This document shows positions 26,475 through 37,826 of a stretch of DNA of 64,000 bases, piece after piece. Every line of letters begins with the position of its first letter. Within the stretch, counting starts at the first letter, position 1. The translations under genes and the position numbers were made by a program. Below the pieces are notes generated by a model. The model was not told the DNA's origin and ran no database searches. It worked only from the letters and a program-made list of their open reading frames with translations. This stretch comes from Agreia sp. Leaf210 (GTDB lineage Bacteria > Actinomycetota > Actinomycetes > Actinomycetales > Microbacteriaceae), in NCBI RefSeq assembly GCF_001421485.1, contig NZ_LMKK01000001.1:315717-379716 (forward strand), given 5' to 3'.

Positions 26475-27323
26475 TTACGGCGCGACCGTGGCCACGTAGG
26501 AGTCGGGGCGGCGATCGCGATAGAACTGCCACGAGTTGCGCACCTCGCGCAGAACCTCGAGGTCGAGGTCGCGCACGACGATCTCCTCGGTGTCCGTCGA
26601 GGCGACGTCTCCGACGTAGTTGCCACGCGGATCGACGAAGTAGGAGCTGCCGTAGAAGGTGACGGCGTCGTCGCCGAACTCCTCGGTCTCTGTGCCGATG
26701 CGGTTGTTCGCGCCGATGTAGTACTGGTTCGCCGCCGCGGCCGCGGGCTGCTCGAGCTCCCAGAGGCGGTTCGACAGGCCGGGCTTCGTGGCCGACGGGT
26801 TGAAGACGATCTGTGCGCCGTTCAGGCCGAGTTCGCGCCACCCCTCGGGGAAGTGGCGGTCGTAGCAGATGTAGACGCCGACCTTGCCGACGGCGGTGTC
26901 GAAGACCGGGTAGCCCAGGTTGCCGGGGCGGAAGTAGAACTTCTCCCAGAACTGCTGCAGGTTGGGGATGTGGTGCTTGCGGTACTTACCGAGCACGGTG
27001 CCGTCGGCATCGACGACCACCGCGGTGTTGTAGAGAACGCCCGGCTGCTCCTCTTCATAGATCGGCAGCACGATGACCATGGAGAGCTCCTTGGCCAGCG
27101 CCTGGAAGCGCTGCACCGTGGGACCGTCCGCGGCCTCGGCGTAGTCGTAGTACTTCGCGTCTTGGATGATGCCGAAGTACGGCCCGTAGAACAGTTCCTG
27201 AAAACAGATGATCTGCACGCCCTGAGCTGCCGCGTCGCGGGCGAACTGCTCGTGCTTGGCGATCATGGACTCTTTGTCGCCCGTCCATGTCGCCTGGGTG
27301 AGTGCTGCGCGTACTACCGTCAT
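26475..27323 (-). CDS. Nitrilase-superfamily hydrolase, probable N-carbamoyl-beta-alanine amidohydrolase
   Basis: 282-residue C-N hydrolase. The catalytic Glu-Lys-Cys triad is visible in FQELFYGPYFG, RKHHIPN and YICYDRHFPEG. It is predicted to hydrolyse the dihydropyrimidinase product to beta-alanine (or 3-aminoisobutyrate), CO2 and ammonia. It is the promoter-proximal gene of the seven-gene catabolic/transport run. Related enzymes cleave N-carbamoylputrescine, but the context decides. Confidence 0.9.
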   Translation of the reverse strand: MTVVRAALTQATWTGDKESMIAKHEQFARDAAAQGVQIICFQELFYGPYFGIIQDAKYYDYAEAADGPTVQRFQALAKELSMVIVLPIYEEEQPGVLYNTAVVVDADGTVLGKYRKHHIPNLQQFWEKFYFRPGNLGYPVFDTAVGKVGVYICYDRHFPEGWRELGLNGAQIVFNPSATKPGLSNRLWELEQPAAAAANQYYIGANNRIGTETEEFGDDAVTFYGSSYFVDPRGNYVGDVASTDTEEIVVRDLDLEVLREVRNSWQFYRDRRPDSYVATVAP

Positions 27324-27462
27324 TGCATCGTCCTCTCGCTGAGCATTTCCGCTCGAACCCCGTTTTGTTATTGTCGGGGTTGAACATTTCTCTTAGATTT
27401 CAGATTGTGACGTCGGCGTAAATAAGTCAAGAGTCGCTAGCCCCCACGAAAGGACGGCAGGA
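27324..27462. promoter_or_regulatory. Divergent control region of the pyrimidine operon and mocR-type gene
   Basis: On the minus strand TTGACT (27431-27426) and CAATCT 17 bases later form a plausible promoter for the hydrolase operon. On the plus strand TTGAAC (27380-27385) could serve the regulator. AACCCCG (27356-27362) and CGGGGTT (27375-27381) form a perfect 7-base inverted repeat in the operon's leader, and ATTTC occurs twice in direct orientation near 27387-27402. These are candidate operator elements for the MocR protein. Confidence 0.45.
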
Positions 27463-28800
27463 GTGCTCGACACCATCACCGGCGCCGTCGAGAGCAAGAC
27501 GCCCGAGGGCATCGCCGCCGCCATCTCCCGCCTGATTCGCGGAGGCGCGCTGCGATCGGGAGAACGGCTGCCGACGGTGCGCAACGTCGCATCGGCCCTG
27601 GGCGTGAGCCCGGCAACGGTGAGCAACGCGTGGCAGGCGCTCTCGAAAGTGGGGCTGATCACCTCGCGGGGCCGCGCCGGCAGCTACGTGCTCGAGGCCT
27701 CGACGGCCTGGATGCCGCCGCACTTCGGCGAGCTGGCCGGCTCGCACGTGGTGGCGCGGCTCGATCTGTCAACGGGAACGCCTGACCCTCTGCTGCTGCC
27801 CGACCTCGCCCTCGCGCTCGCGCACGTTCCGACCCGAGCCGACACAGCGAGTTATCTCGACATGCGCGTGCTGCCCGACCTCGAGCGGCAACTGCGCGCA
27901 TCCTGGCCCTTCGTGCCGGCGAGCCTCACGATTCTCGACGGGGCCCTGGATGCGATCAGCCGGTCACTCGAGGCGATCGTGCGTTACGGAGACAGGGTCG
28001 TCGTCGAGAGCCCTGGATTCCCCCCATTCTTCGATCTGCTCGAACAGCTCGGGGTCGAGGCGATCCCCGTGGCCATCGACTCCGAGGGCATGAGGCCCGA
28101 GCTGCTCTCCGCAGCGCTCGATCTCAATCCGGCCGCCATCATCATCCAGCCCCGAGCACAGAACCCGACCGGAGTGTCTCTCACCGCCGAACGCACGCGC
28201 GAACTGGCGCGCGTCATCCGGGCCAAGTCGCACGTCTCCGACCCCGTGATCATCGAGGACGATCACTCCGGGGAGATCACGACGGGCACGGCGTTCAGCC
28301 TCGGCCAGTGGTTTCCGCACCGCACGCTGCACGTGCGCAGCTTCGCGAAGTCGCACGGGCCCGATCTACGCATCGGAGCCCTGGGCGGTCCGACCGCGAT
28401 CATCGACCGGGTGATCGCCCGGCGTATGGTCGGCCCCGGTTGGACGTCGCGAATGCTCCAGACGATCCTCTACCAGCTACTCACCGCGTCGCCGAGCGTC
28501 ACCCAGATCTCCGAGGCCCGGAGGGTCTACCACGCCCGACAGCGGGCGCTCTCCGAGGCCCTTGTTCGCTCCGGCGTCGAGCACTCCCCCTCCGACGGAA
28601 TCAACACGTGGCTCCGCGTGCACGACGAGAAGGCCGCGATCCTGTCGCTCGCCGCTTCGGGCATCAAGGTGGCCGCCGGAAGCTCGTTCTATGCGGCACC
28701 CCTCGAGAGCGAGCAGTTCATCCGCATCACGGCGGGCCGCATCCGCGACGACTTCGACCAGATCGGCGCGCTGCTCGCGGCAGCGGCACTCGCGCGATAA
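27463..28800 (+). CDS. MocR-type GntR regulator with aminotransferase-like domain
   Basis: 445 residues: N-terminal GntR winged helix (GERLPTVRNVASALGVSPATVSNAW, residues about 32-56) linked to a fold-type I aminotransferase-like domain with the PLP Lys in RSFAKSHGPDLRIG. Such proteins bind PLP-amino-acid adducts as effectors. Divergent from the pyrimidine-catabolic operon, it probably senses its amino-acid product, for example beta-alanine. GTG at 27463 follows AAAGGACGGCAG. Confidence 0.92.
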   Translation: MLDTITGAVESKTPEGIAAAISRLIRGGALRSGERLPTVRNVASALGVSPATVSNAWQALSKVGLITSRGRAGSYVLEASTAWMPPHFGELAGSHVVARLDLSTGTPDPLLLPDLALALAHVPTRADTASYLDMRVLPDLERQLRASWPFVPASLTILDGALDAISRSLEAIVRYGDRVVVESPGFPPFFDLLEQLGVEAIPVAIDSEGMRPELLSAALDLNPAAIIIQPRAQNPTGVSLTAERTRELARVIRAKSHVSDPVIIEDDHSGEITTGTAFSLGQWFPHRTLHVRSFAKSHGPDLRIGALGGPTAIIDRVIARRMVGPGWTSRMLQTILYQLLTASPSVTQISEARRVYHARQRALSEALVRSGVEHSPSDGINTWLRVHDEKAAILSLAASGIKVAAGSSFYAAPLESEQFIRITAGRIRDDFDQIGALLAAAALAR

Positions 28801-28812
28801 CGCGCCGCGCAC

Positions 28813-29457
28813 CTACCGGTTCGACGCCAGGGCGACCGCGAGCGAGTCGAGCATCTCTGGCACGAGCGGATGCCGCCCGCTCTCGTGCGCGGCGAGCAGG
28901 GCAGCGGCGTCGGCTGAGCGCCGAAGTGCGAACCACGACGCGACGCTGACGCCATGGTCGGGGCGATCAATGACGCGCACGGCGTCTCCGGCGCGGACTT
29001 CTCCCGCTGTCACGACGCGGAGATAGGCACCGGGTCGCCCCTCCGCGGCGAAGCGCCTGACCCACCCGCGCTCGCCCATGCGGCGGCCGAATGTGGCGCA
29101 GGGGGTGCGTGGGCAGGTCACTTCGAGCACGACCTGCGCGCCGAGCATCCACCGCTCCCCGATGACCGCGCCCGAGACATCCACTCCACGCGTGCGAACA
29201 TTCTCGCCGAAGAGGCCGTAGCCGATCTCTCGGCCGAGAAGGCCCGCCCAGTGCTCGGCATCCTCCGAGGCGTAGGCGTAGACGGCTTTCGACAGTCCGC
29301 CGTGGTACTTGCGGTCGGCCTGCACATCGGCATAGAGCCCGTATTCGCCGAACCTCACCGGGCCCTCGACCGGCCGCTTGTCTATGCCCGTCACCCCCAC
29401 CGACCCGGGGTCGGGAAGCAGGCTGTGAACGCGGCAGAGTGATTCGACCAGAGACAT
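28813..29457 (-). CDS. MOSC-domain protein (YiiM-like)
   Basis: 214-residue MOSC-domain protein, a family that binds molybdenum cofactor or carries sulfur for it. Seen: YADVQADRKYHGGLSKAVYAY, GLFGENVRTRG and CPRTPCATFGRRM with the conserved Cys. The most likely role is molybdoenzyme-type detoxification of N-hydroxylated compounds, as for YiiM/YcbX, but it is untested here. CATAAT seven bases before the ATG at 29457 suggests a leaderless mRNA and fixes the start. Confidence 0.87.
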   Translation of the reverse strand: MSLVESLCRVHSLLPDPGSVGVTGIDKRPVEGPVRFGEYGLYADVQADRKYHGGLSKAVYAYASEDAEHWAGLLGREIGYGLFGENVRTRGVDVSGAVIGERWMLGAQVVLEVTCPRTPCATFGRRMGERGWVRRFAAEGRPGAYLRVVTAGEVRAGDAVRVIDRPDHGVSVASWFALRRSADAAALLAAHESGRHPLVPEMLDSLAVALASNR

Positions 29458-29536
29458 GCCGACGATTATGGCACCGCGGGCACGGGCATTCCGGCCCCCG
29501 GCGAGGTCGGACCGAGAGCCGGGATAAACTCGGCTC
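29458..29536. promoter_or_regulatory. Divergent leaderless promoters of MOSC gene and cofD
   Basis: Minus strand: CATAAT lies seven bases upstream of the MOSC ATG. Plus strand: TAAACT (29525-29530) lies six bases upstream of the cofD GTG. Neither gene has a Shine-Dalgarno sequence. Confidence 0.55.
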
Positions 29537-30544
29537 GTGAAGATCGCCGTACTCGCGGGAGGTGTCGGCGGGGCCAAGTTCCTGCGGGGACTCCGCCACC
29601 ACCTGTCCATCGTCCATCCCGACGGAGACGGCGACGGCGGCCACACCGACGAGGTGAGCGCCATCGTCAACACCGGCGACGACGTCTGGCTCACCGGCCT
29701 CAAGGTGTGCCCCGACCTCGACTCGATCATGTACTCGCTCGCCGGCGCGAACGACGAGGTGCGCGGCTGGGGACGGGCGGGCGAGTCGGAGCGAGTGAGC
29801 GCCGAACTCACCGCGTTCGGGGTGGGCTGGCCCTGGTTCACTCTGGGCGATCTCGACCTGGGCACGCACATCGCCCGGTCGCACTTGCTGCGCGAGGGGC
29901 TTCGGCTGACCGAGGCGACCGAACGCATCCAGGCCCGCTGGCCGTCGATCGGCGTGCGCCTGCTGCCTGTGACCGACGCCGACGTGCCCACCTTCGTCTC
30001 TGTCACCGACGACGGCGTCGATACTCAGATCCACTTCGAGGAGTGGTGGGTGAAGCACCGCGCCAACCTGCCCACGCGGGGCTTCGTGCAGCGGGGCGTC
30101 GAGGACTCTCACATCACGCCCGAGGCGCGCGCCGCCATCCTCGAAGCCGATGTCGTGCTGATCGCACCCTCGAACCCGGTCGTCTCGATCGGCACGACGC
30201 TCGACATCCCCGGGGTTCGCGAGGCTCTCGCCGAGACCCGGGCGCCCGTCGTCGGTGTCTCGCCCATCATCGACGGTGCGGCGGTGCGGGGCATGGCCGC
30301 CGCCTGCCTGACCGCGATCGGCGTCGGAGTCACCGCCGAGGCCGTGGGGCTGCACTACGGATCCCGCGCCAGCGGCGGCATCCTCGACGCGTGGCTCGTG
30401 GACTCCACCGATGCGGCGGCCGTTCCCGCCCTGCACGGAGCGGGAATCCGGTCGCGCCCGGTTCCGCTCTGGATGAACGACGACGAGGTCAGCGGGGTGC
30501 TCGCGGCCGCGGCTCTGAAGACGGCACGAGAGCTCGGGGTCTAG
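29537..30544 (+). CDS. cofD: 2-Phospho-L-lactate transferase (F420 biosynthesis)
   Basis: Joins the activated phospholactate or phosphoenolpyruvate moiety to Fo, giving (dehydro)F420-0; called FbiA in mycobacteria. The 335-residue protein begins KIAVLAGGVGGAKFLRGL, the family signature, and has VNTGDDVWLTGLKVCPDLDS and APSNPVVSIGT. GTG at 29537 is the conserved start and matches a leaderless promoter. The partner genes cofC and cofE lie on the opposite strand about 1 kb downstream. Confidence 0.95.
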   Translation: MKIAVLAGGVGGAKFLRGLRHHLSIVHPDGDGDGGHTDEVSAIVNTGDDVWLTGLKVCPDLDSIMYSLAGANDEVRGWGRAGESERVSAELTAFGVGWPWFTLGDLDLGTHIARSHLLREGLRLTEATERIQARWPSIGVRLLPVTDADVPTFVSVTDDGVDTQIHFEEWWVKHRANLPTRGFVQRGVEDSHITPEARAAILEADVVLIAPSNPVVSIGTTLDIPGVREALAETRAPVVGVSPIIDGAAVRGMAAACLTAIGVGVTAEAVGLHYGSRASGGILDAWLVDSTDAAAVPALHGAGIRSRPVPLWMNDDEVSGVLAAAALKTARELGV

Positions 30545-30577
30545 TCGAGCCCGAGCCGCCGGTATCGGGCAAGCAGG

Positions 30578-31021
30578 CTATTCGCCGGCCGGCCTCTTGA
30601 AGGCCGAATGGTCGACCGCCCGCTGGCGCTGCCGGAACCTCTGCGGTTCGAAGGGCAGCGGATCCTCCTGCTGCGCACCGTTCGCGGGCGACGGGGTCTC
30701 CGCCACTTCCGCGCTGGTGGGCACCTCGGAAGCCGCAGCGCGGCGAGCCTCGGTGGCGAGCGAAGCAACGTGCCGGGCGGCGAGGACTGCCGCCGCGCGA
30801 AGGGCCAGTGCCACGGCAGCGGCGATCAGGCCCGCGGTCACGACGGCCGGTCCGAGCGTATAGATCACTTGAACGGCGACGAAGCCCTCGCTCGACGGCC
30901 CTCCCCCGAGACCGAGGCGGCTGACGGACCAGACCTGAGCAGCCACTCCGCCGATGGTCAGCACGGCGGCTACCGCCCAGAGCGCGATCTCGAACGGATT
31001 GATACGGGTTCCGCGGTTCAT
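30578..31021 (-). CDS. Small membrane protein, paralogue of the next gene
   Basis: 147 residues: NPFEIALWAVAAVLTIGGVAA begins the first membrane helix, a second helix spans about residues 46-70 (VIYTLGPAVVTAGLIAAAVALAL), followed by an Ala-rich, then Pro/Gln-rich cytoplasmic tail. No known domain is recognised. It overlaps the upstream paralogue by ATGA. Both share the INPFE(I/V)ALW motif and the same two-helix layout, so they arose by duplication. The frame is open further upstream but that part is not protein-like. Confidence 0.75.
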   Translation of the reverse strand: MNRGTRINPFEIALWAVAAVLTIGGVAAQVWSVSRLGLGGGPSSEGFVAVQVIYTLGPAVVTAGLIAAAVALALRAAAVLAARHVASLATEARRAAASEVPTSAEVAETPSPANGAQQEDPLPFEPQRFRQRQRAVDHSAFKRPAGE

Positions 31022-31332
31022 GCACTCACTCTCCCATGTTCCGGGCGCGCGACCGGCCACGCCCGCAGTGCAAAGGCGACGATGATCGCGATGAAGCCCG
31101 ACGTCAGCACAGACGGCGCCAGGGCGAGAACGGTGTGAACGAGCGCGTAGTCGTAGAGCTCCTTGCAGTTGCCCGCATCGTCGCAGTAGTAGCCTCCGTT
31201 GGCGATCGAGAGGGTGCCGTTCGCCCAATGGGTACTCCACACCGCGGCGGCGACGGCGACCAGACCGACGATCCACAATGCGACCTCGAACGGGTTTATC
31301 CGGCTACCTGGTGCATCTTCGGAAGGCTCCAT
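31018..31332 (-). CDS. Small two-helix membrane protein
   Basis: 104 residues. INPFEVALWIVGLVAVAAAVW is the first helix; an extracytoplasmic loop contains two Cys (YYCDDAGNCKEL) that could form a disulfide; a second helix lies near LAPSVLTSGFIAIIVAFAL. Function unknown. Translationally coupled to the downstream paralogue. Its position among F420 genes may be coincidental. Confidence 0.75.
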   Translation of the reverse strand: MEPSEDAPGSRINPFEVALWIVGLVAVAAAVWSTHWANGTLSIANGGYYCDDAGNCKELYDYALVHTVLALAPSVLTSGFIAIIVAFALRAWPVARPEHGRVSA

Positions 31333-31376
31333 TCCCCGACCCTGCCAGCTGCACGCGTCAGCGGGAAGCCATTGCG

Positions 31377-32018
31377 TTACTGGCCGAGCACGGCTCTGGC
31401 TCGCAGACCGAGGCCGAGGGCTCGCGCGGTCGCCAGATCGTCGGCCGTGTCGATGTCGAGGCGCATCCGGTCGCCCCGGGCGATCTCGAGTTCGAGGTGG
31501 CCCGCCTCACGGTGCCGCCGTGCCGACCCCAGGCCGAATCTCGGCACGAGGGCGCGCGGCGACAGCGCGGTCAGCAGCGTGGTTCCTGTTCCGTCTTTGT
31601 CGGTGAGCATACCGAGTGGCGTCTCCGAAGCGAGGTCGAGAGCGGCGGTCACATCGCGCGGCCTGATCGACGCGAGGTCGCTCATCAGCGCTGCGACGGG
31701 CCGGCCCGGGTTGAGTTCCATGGCCGATCGGATGCCCCGGGTGAAGGCGGCGTTGAGGCCGGTTCCCGGATCGCGCCGCACAAGCGCGCCGAGCGCTTCG
31801 AAGCGCTCGGAGACCTCGGCGCTCGTGACCACGACGACCCGCACGACGGGCAGCGCCGTGCGCACAGCATCGACGGCGTCGAGCGCGAGAGCCAGCGCGA
31901 ACTCGGCGCGACGATCCTCGGGGATCTCGGAATCGGCGAGGCCGCCGAGCAGTCGGCTCTTCGCGCCCGCCGTGCCCTTGACGGGCATCACGACGACCCA
32001 GTCGCCGGTGGCACTCAT
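31377..32018 (-). CDS. cofC: Phospholactate/phosphoenolpyruvate guanylyltransferase (F420 biosynthesis)
   Basis: Activates 2-phospholactate or phosphoenolpyruvate with GTP for CofD (FbiD in mycobacteria). 213 residues. The nucleotidyltransferase N-terminus [29 protein letters not shown] and [11 protein letters not shown] match the family. Its ATG at 32018 overlaps the cofE stop in ATGA, which fixes the start against the much longer open frame. Confidence 0.92.
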   Translation of the reverse strand: MSATGDWVVVMPVKGTAGAKSRLLGGLADSEIPEDRRAEFALALALDAVDAVRTALPVVRVVVVTSAEVSERFEALGALVRRDPGTGLNAAFTRGIRSAMELNPGRPVAALMSDLASIRPRDVTAALDLASETPLGMLTDKDGTGTTLLTALSPRALVPRFGLGSARRHREAGHLELEIARGDRMRLDIDTADDLATARALGLGLRARAVLGQ

Positions 32019-32881
32019 CGGGCGTTCCAACGCGAGCGTGCACGCAGCCGAACCCGCGACGGACGAGCGCCCGCACGATGGCCGCGTCGCGCGTCTGCCA
32101 GCCCTTGGCCGTAGCCCTCGGCGAAGCCCTGAGCATGTGCCTCGTCTGTGCCGAGCCGGAACATGTCGCCTTCGGGCCGTCGCACGAGCGCGCGAGCGGG
32201 TGTGTCGAGCGAGTCGACCACGAGGCGGGGCAGGCCGCGCACAAGAGCGACCGGCATGCCCGTGGCCTTGCCCTTCACCAGATCTGTGGCCGACGCCAGT
32301 TCGTCGCCCGTGGCGGCCTGGGTCACCGACAGCGTCTGCCCGAAGGTGTCGGTGCTGCCGCGCAGGTCGTCGATGACGATCACACCGGCCGCGCCGATCG
32401 CCGCATCGATCTGGCCCTCGCGCCACGCCCTGCCGAGCGTGTCGGAGATGACGATGCCGATACGAGCACCGGATGCCTGACGCAGGCCCGCGCAAAGAGC
32501 CCGCGCCGACGCATCCGGGTCTTCGGGCAGCAGGAGGACGGTGCCGTCGGGCGTGTTGCTGGCGTCGACCCCCGCCGCCGCCTGAACGATGCCCTGGCGG
32601 TTCTCGACGATGCGGGTGACGCCGCCGGGGTACGCGCGCGACGCCACCAGGCGAACCGTCTCGCGGGTGATCGCCTCCTCGCGGTCGGTCGCCGCGATGA
32701 CCCGGCCCTCTGCCTTCGAAACGATCTTCGACGTGACCACCAGAATGTCGCCGTCCTCGAGCGACAACTCCTGAGCATCGAGCGCCGACGCGATCACCGT
32801 CACCAGGTCATCGCCCGGGGAGATCTCGGGAATGCCCTCGACGCCGATCAGCCGGATCTCCGCGGCGTGGGATCGGGCCAC
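32015..32881 (-). CDS. cofE: Coenzyme F420-0:L-glutamate ligase
   Basis: Adds glutamates to F420-0 with GTP. 288 residues, starting GTG at 32881. Seen: [29 protein letters not shown], the [14 protein letters not shown] loop and [11 protein letters not shown]. It lacks the nitroreductase-like C-terminal domain of mycobacterial FbiB. The last about 25 residues are unusually Arg-rich ([15 protein letters not shown]) and not part of the known fold. Its GTG touches the preceding oxidoreductase stop. Confidence 0.93.
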   Translation of the reverse strand: MARSHAAEIRLIGVEGIPEISPGDDLVTVIASALDAQELSLEDGDILVVTSKIVSKAEGRVIAATDREEAITRETVRLVASRAYPGGVTRIVENRQGIVQAAAGVDASNTPDGTVLLLPEDPDASARALCAGLRQASGARIGIVISDTLGRAWREGQIDAAIGAAGVIVIDDLRGSTDTFGQTLSVTQAATGDELASATDLVKGKATGMPVALVRGLPRLVVDSLDTPARALVRRPEGDMFRLGTDEAHAQGFAEGYGQGLADARRGHRAGARPSRVRLRARSRWNAR

Positions 32882-33882
32882 TAGCGGTGCAGCTTAGGCA
32901 GCACGTCGCGACCGAAGACCTCGATCCACTCCTTCTGGTTGCGGCCGACGTTGTGCAAATAGACGCGGTCGAAGCCCAGATCGATGAAGCTCTGGATGTA
33001 GGCGCGGTGCACGTCGGGGTCGCTCGAGATCACGAGGCGGCCTTCGAAGTCTTCGGGGCGCACGAGCTTGGCCATCTGCTCGAGTTCGAACGGCGAGCGG
33101 ATGTCGCCCTTCGGGAACTTCATGCCGCCGTTCGGCCACTCGGTCATGGCGTTGACGAGGGCGATCTCATCGGTCTCAGCCCACGACATGTGCAACTGCA
33201 GCACGCGCGGCATCGTCGACGGGTCTTTGCCGGCCTCGCGTGCGCCCTCTTCGAACTTGGCGAAGAGGCCCTCGATCTTGGCCAGAGGAGCTCCGACGGT
33301 GATGAGGCCGTCGACGTGGCGGCCCGCCCGCTTCGCGGTCACCGGGCCTGCCGTGGCGACGAGAATCTCGGGAGCCACGGGCGGCATCGTCCACAGGCGC
33401 GTCGACTCGAGCTTGTAGAACTGGCCCGAGTGCTTCACATCTTTTCCGGCGATCGATGCCGTGAAGAGCTTGTTGATGATCTCGATGGCCTCGAACATGC
33501 GGTTGATGCGCTCGGGCGCCTCGGGCCAGTAGCCGCCCACGATGTGCTCGTTCAGGGCCTCGCCCGAGCCCAGTCCGAGCCAGTGCCGGCCCGGGTACAT
33601 GGCACCGAGGGTTGCGGATGCCTGGGCCACCATCGCGGGATGCCAGCGGAACGTCGGGGCGGTGACGCCCGGACCGAAGTCGCCGGTGGTCCGCTCGCCG
33701 AGGGCCGCGAGGACCTCCCAGACGAAGGCGCTCTGACCCTGCTGCGGAACCCAGGGTTGGAAGTGGTCCGCCGCCATCACGCCCGTGAAGCCGTGCTGTT
33801 CGGCGAGCGCCGACAGAGCGACGGCCTCGGTGGGGTGGAACTGCTCGAGCATGGCGGCATAGCCGATGGAGAGATCAGACAT
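32881..33882 (-). CDS. F420-dependent LLM oxidoreductase (FGD-like)
   Basis: 333-residue luciferase-like TIM-barrel enzyme, closest in pattern to F420-dependent glucose-6-phosphate dehydrogenase and its relatives ([51 protein letters not shown]). Its co-operonic position with cofE and cofC supports F420 as the cofactor. The natural substrate cannot be assigned. Confidence 0.88.
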   Translation of the reverse strand: MSDLSIGYAAMLEQFHPTEAVALSALAEQHGFTGVMAADHFQPWVPQQGQSAFVWEVLAALGERTTGDFGPGVTAPTFRWHPAMVAQASATLGAMYPGRHWLGLGSGEALNEHIVGGYWPEAPERINRMFEAIEIINKLFTASIAGKDVKHSGQFYKLESTRLWTMPPVAPEILVATAGPVTAKRAGRHVDGLITVGAPLAKIEGLFAKFEEGAREAGKDPSTMPRVLQLHMSWAETDEIALVNAMTEWPNGGMKFPKGDIRSPFELEQMAKLVRPEDFEGRLVISSDPDVHRAYIQSFIDLGFDRVYLHNVGRNQKEWIEVFGRDVLPKLHR

Positions 33883-33965
33883 GCTTCCATCCTCCCACTC
33901 GCGTGTGAAGAACAGGTTTCGAAGATGCGCCCTATTGCGTGTTCACGCCTATTGGCTGTTGAGCG

Positions 33966-34448
33966 TTATTGACTGTTCAGGAAGTCTGCGACGGCGGCCG
34001 GCACATACGGCGCGACGTCGCCGCCCAGCGACGACACCTGCCGCACGAGCGAACTCGAGACGTGCGCGTGAGCGGGGTCGGGAAGCAGGAACACGGTCTC
34101 GACGCCCGCCAGATTGCGATTCACGATGGCCATCGGCGTCTCGTAGGCGACGTCGACCTGCGAGCGGATTCCCTTGACGAGTGCCCGCGCTCCGACATCG
34201 GTGCAGTAGTCGACGAGCAGGCCGACGCTCCACGAGTTGACGACGATGTTCGACGGCAGACCCTCGTCGAGAATGGCCTGCTCGATCAGGCGCACTCGCT
34301 GCGAGATGGGCAAGAGCGCGGTCTTCGCAGGATTGTGCACCACGAGAACGTGCACCTCGTCGAAGAGGCCCGCGGCTCGCGAGATGACATCGAGATGCCC
34401 GAGTGTGACGGGGTCGAAAGACCCGGGGACGACGGCGACACTGCTCAT
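33966..34448 (-). CDS. coaD: Phosphopantetheine adenylyltransferase
   Basis: Fourth step of coenzyme A synthesis: ATP plus 4'-phosphopantetheine to dephospho-CoA. 160 residues with [13 protein letters not shown] (the (T/H)xGH nucleotidyltransferase motif), [14 protein letters not shown] and the C-terminal SSSLVRQ motif. Length and motifs are complete. Confidence 0.97.
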   Translation of the reverse strand: MSSVAVVPGSFDPVTLGHLDVISRAAGLFDEVHVLVVHNPAKTALLPISQRVRLIEQAILDEGLPSNIVVNSWSVGLLVDYCTDVGARALVKGIRSQVDVAYETPMAIVNRNLAGVETVFLLPDPAHAHVSSSLVRQVSSLGGDVAPYVPAAVADFLNSQ

Positions 34449-34457
34449 TGTTCGACC

Positions 34458-36113
<1,656 letters not shown>

Positions 36114-36157
36114 GACTCCATGGTGTCAGGAGCGCGGGCCGCAGGCGAGTTGGGCGG

Positions 36158-36902
36158 TCAGCGGGAGCCTTCATCGCGAAGGGAGACGATTTCAGCCGGT
36201 GGTATTCGTCGTACGAACTCGATTCGCACGTGTTGCAGCTCGTCGCGAGGGATCACTGCCGTGAGCACCGTGTCGGGGGCAAGTTCAACCCCGATTGCGT
36301 AGACGAACGGGTCGGTATCGATCTCGATCGCTGGCATCTGAACGCCGTCGACGATCGCAGTGGCCCGCGGGGTGACGGCGCGTTCGGTGAGTCGAGCCGC
36401 GAAACGATCGGCGTGAAGGTCTGCGAGACCCCAGCTCTGTGCGGAATCGATTCATCAGGATGTAGTTGGCATGCTCGACGAGAAGATACGACGGTGTTGA
36501 GAAGTCGGTGGGTTCACGATGCCACGAGGTGCGCACCGCTTCCCACAGCATCGGATAACGCATGCGAGCCACTTGCTCAACAAGCCAGGCCGGGCGAGGG
36601 TGCGGTGCCGGCCCGTCGAAGGCTCGGCGTGTCGACTCGTCGAGTTCTGTGAGGTTCACGGGGTCGGAATGATCGAGTGGATTGCGCCAGAGCGTGTAAT
36701 TGATACTCACTGACATCTGTGACATTCCGCTGTCACCGCTGGAGATAGTGGTGCTCTCCATGTTGATGTCGTCGAGCGATGGTTGGGGCACGAGTCCCAG
36801 CACCGGAACCGGCATGAGCTTGACTTTCTCGGCTTGCGCAAGACGAGGGTCAGGTGCATCCTCCGGGAGAAATCCGGCAAAGCGCATCGGTGCGGATCCC
36901 AT
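36158..36902 (-). pseudogene. Hypothetical protein gene with +1 frameshift
   Basis: The ORF starting at ATG 36902, eight bases after AAGGAG, reads well to about EHANYILMNRFRTELG and then continues as Arg-rich nonsense. If one base is removed from the C4 run at 36429-36432, the frame continues as LADLHADRFAARL...VYAIGVELAPDT... to a TGA at 36158, giving an intact 247-residue protein. The restored protein has no domain I recognise. It is either a disrupted gene or a sequencing error in a homopolymer. It marks the start of the accessory, repeat-rich region. Confidence 0.75.
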
Positions 36903-37457
36903 GTTCGCCACTCCTTCGACTCTGGGCTGCCTGCCAGCTCTCTCGACGCTAGGTGACGTCCAAAGATTAAGCGACCCGCAGTCGCTCCCAGCGCTCTGAC
37001 TGCTGCTTTTACCTCTAAACGGTGGGGACTCAGCCGAGGCGGCACTTTTCTTGACGGGTGTAGTGGTGGGCCTCCGCCCTGCACCACAGCGCTATCTAGG
37101 CTCAGTCACCGTCCTCATGATGTGCTGACCCGTTGAGTCCGCCACAAACATGACGAGGCGTCTCATGGGCCATTTTCCGGGGGAACAAGCCCCGTTTCGT
37201 ATCCCATGGCTCTCGAGGCACTGAGGTTGTGAGACACGGGAACGGTCCGGGAGTGCCCCGCCAGTGCCCGTTAGATGATCGGCTTGCGGGTACCCGCATG
37301 GCACTCCTCAAGCGTTCCGGTGTCTCATAACCTCAGTGCTTCGAAACCCATGGGATGAGGAGCATCTGATCTGATCTGGGTGCGTTGGAACACCAGTTGG
37401 TGTCTGGCACGGCGGTCGGTAGGACGGTGGGCCGAGTCGACGCAATAGTCTGCATGA
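36903..37457. other. Non-coding stretch with repeat element
   Basis: About 550 bases with no supportable gene. It holds the 57-base inverted repeat at 37201-37356 and, at 37446-37451, the -10-like TAGTCT of the next gene. Short ORFs on both strands (for example 37092-37311 minus) lie across the repeat and have no protein-like character. Confidence 0.7.
37201..37356. repeat. Long inverted repeat element (57-bp arms)
   Basis: Arm 37201-37257 is matched in inverse by 37300-37356 at 48 of 57 positions; both ends read ATCCCATGG. The 42-base centre contains the perfect palindrome GCGGGTACCCGC (37286-37297). Part of one arm recurs at 37988-38025 and more weakly at about 45733. It may be a mobile-element end pair, a recombinase site or a MITE-like repeat. 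Confidence 0.75.
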
Positions 37458-37826
37458 ATGCGCGTGGTCGGCGGGATGGTGTTGTGGGTGGTGGCGACCC
37501 TTAGTGGGGTATTGGCGGCAGCCTCTTTTTCGCTTGCTGGACTCGGTTGGTCCGGTGGCTTCGTCGAGCGGCGGTACTGGGAAGAGGGCGAAGGCCAGAT
37601 CGGTGTCGCGTTCGGGGCCGCCGCGCTACTGACCTGGCTCGTTCTTTTGGGACTTTCTGTGGCTGTCTTTCGTGGCGGGTCTCTGCGGCAGTCCGGGCCG
37701 GCTCGCGCGACAGCGGTGGGATTGGCCGCCCTCAGCGTCACCGTGGTCGTGGGGTTGTGTGTTCTGGCGATCGGCTGGCCCGAGCCGGCTAGCGAGATTC
37801 CGTCGCCTCCATGGAATCGAGCGTGA
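37458..37826 (+). CDS. Small membrane protein of unknown function
   Basis: 122 residues with three hydrophobic segments (about 5-27, 49-69 and 88-106), no known domain. TAGTCT six bases before the ATG gives a leaderless promoter of the type seen at a dozen genes here, which supports a real gene. It stands alone between repeats, so there is no operon context. Confidence 0.6.
   Translation: MRVVGGMVLWVVATLSGVLAAASFSLAGLGWSGGFVERRYWEEGEGQIGVAFGAAALLTWLVLLGLSVAVFRGGSLRQSGPARATAVGLAALSVTVVVGLCVLAIGWPEPASEIPSPPWNRA

Noticed and set aside
27402-27417. Possible second GlnR box (GTCAC-N6-AAATC) at the pyrimidine operon
   Set aside because: Two of the key second-half bases differ from GAAAC; too weak to call.
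33942-33985. Short direct repeat TATTGGCTGTT / TATTGACTGTT upstream of and within the coaD 3' end
   Set aside because: Too short and imperfect, partly inside coaD; no sign of function.
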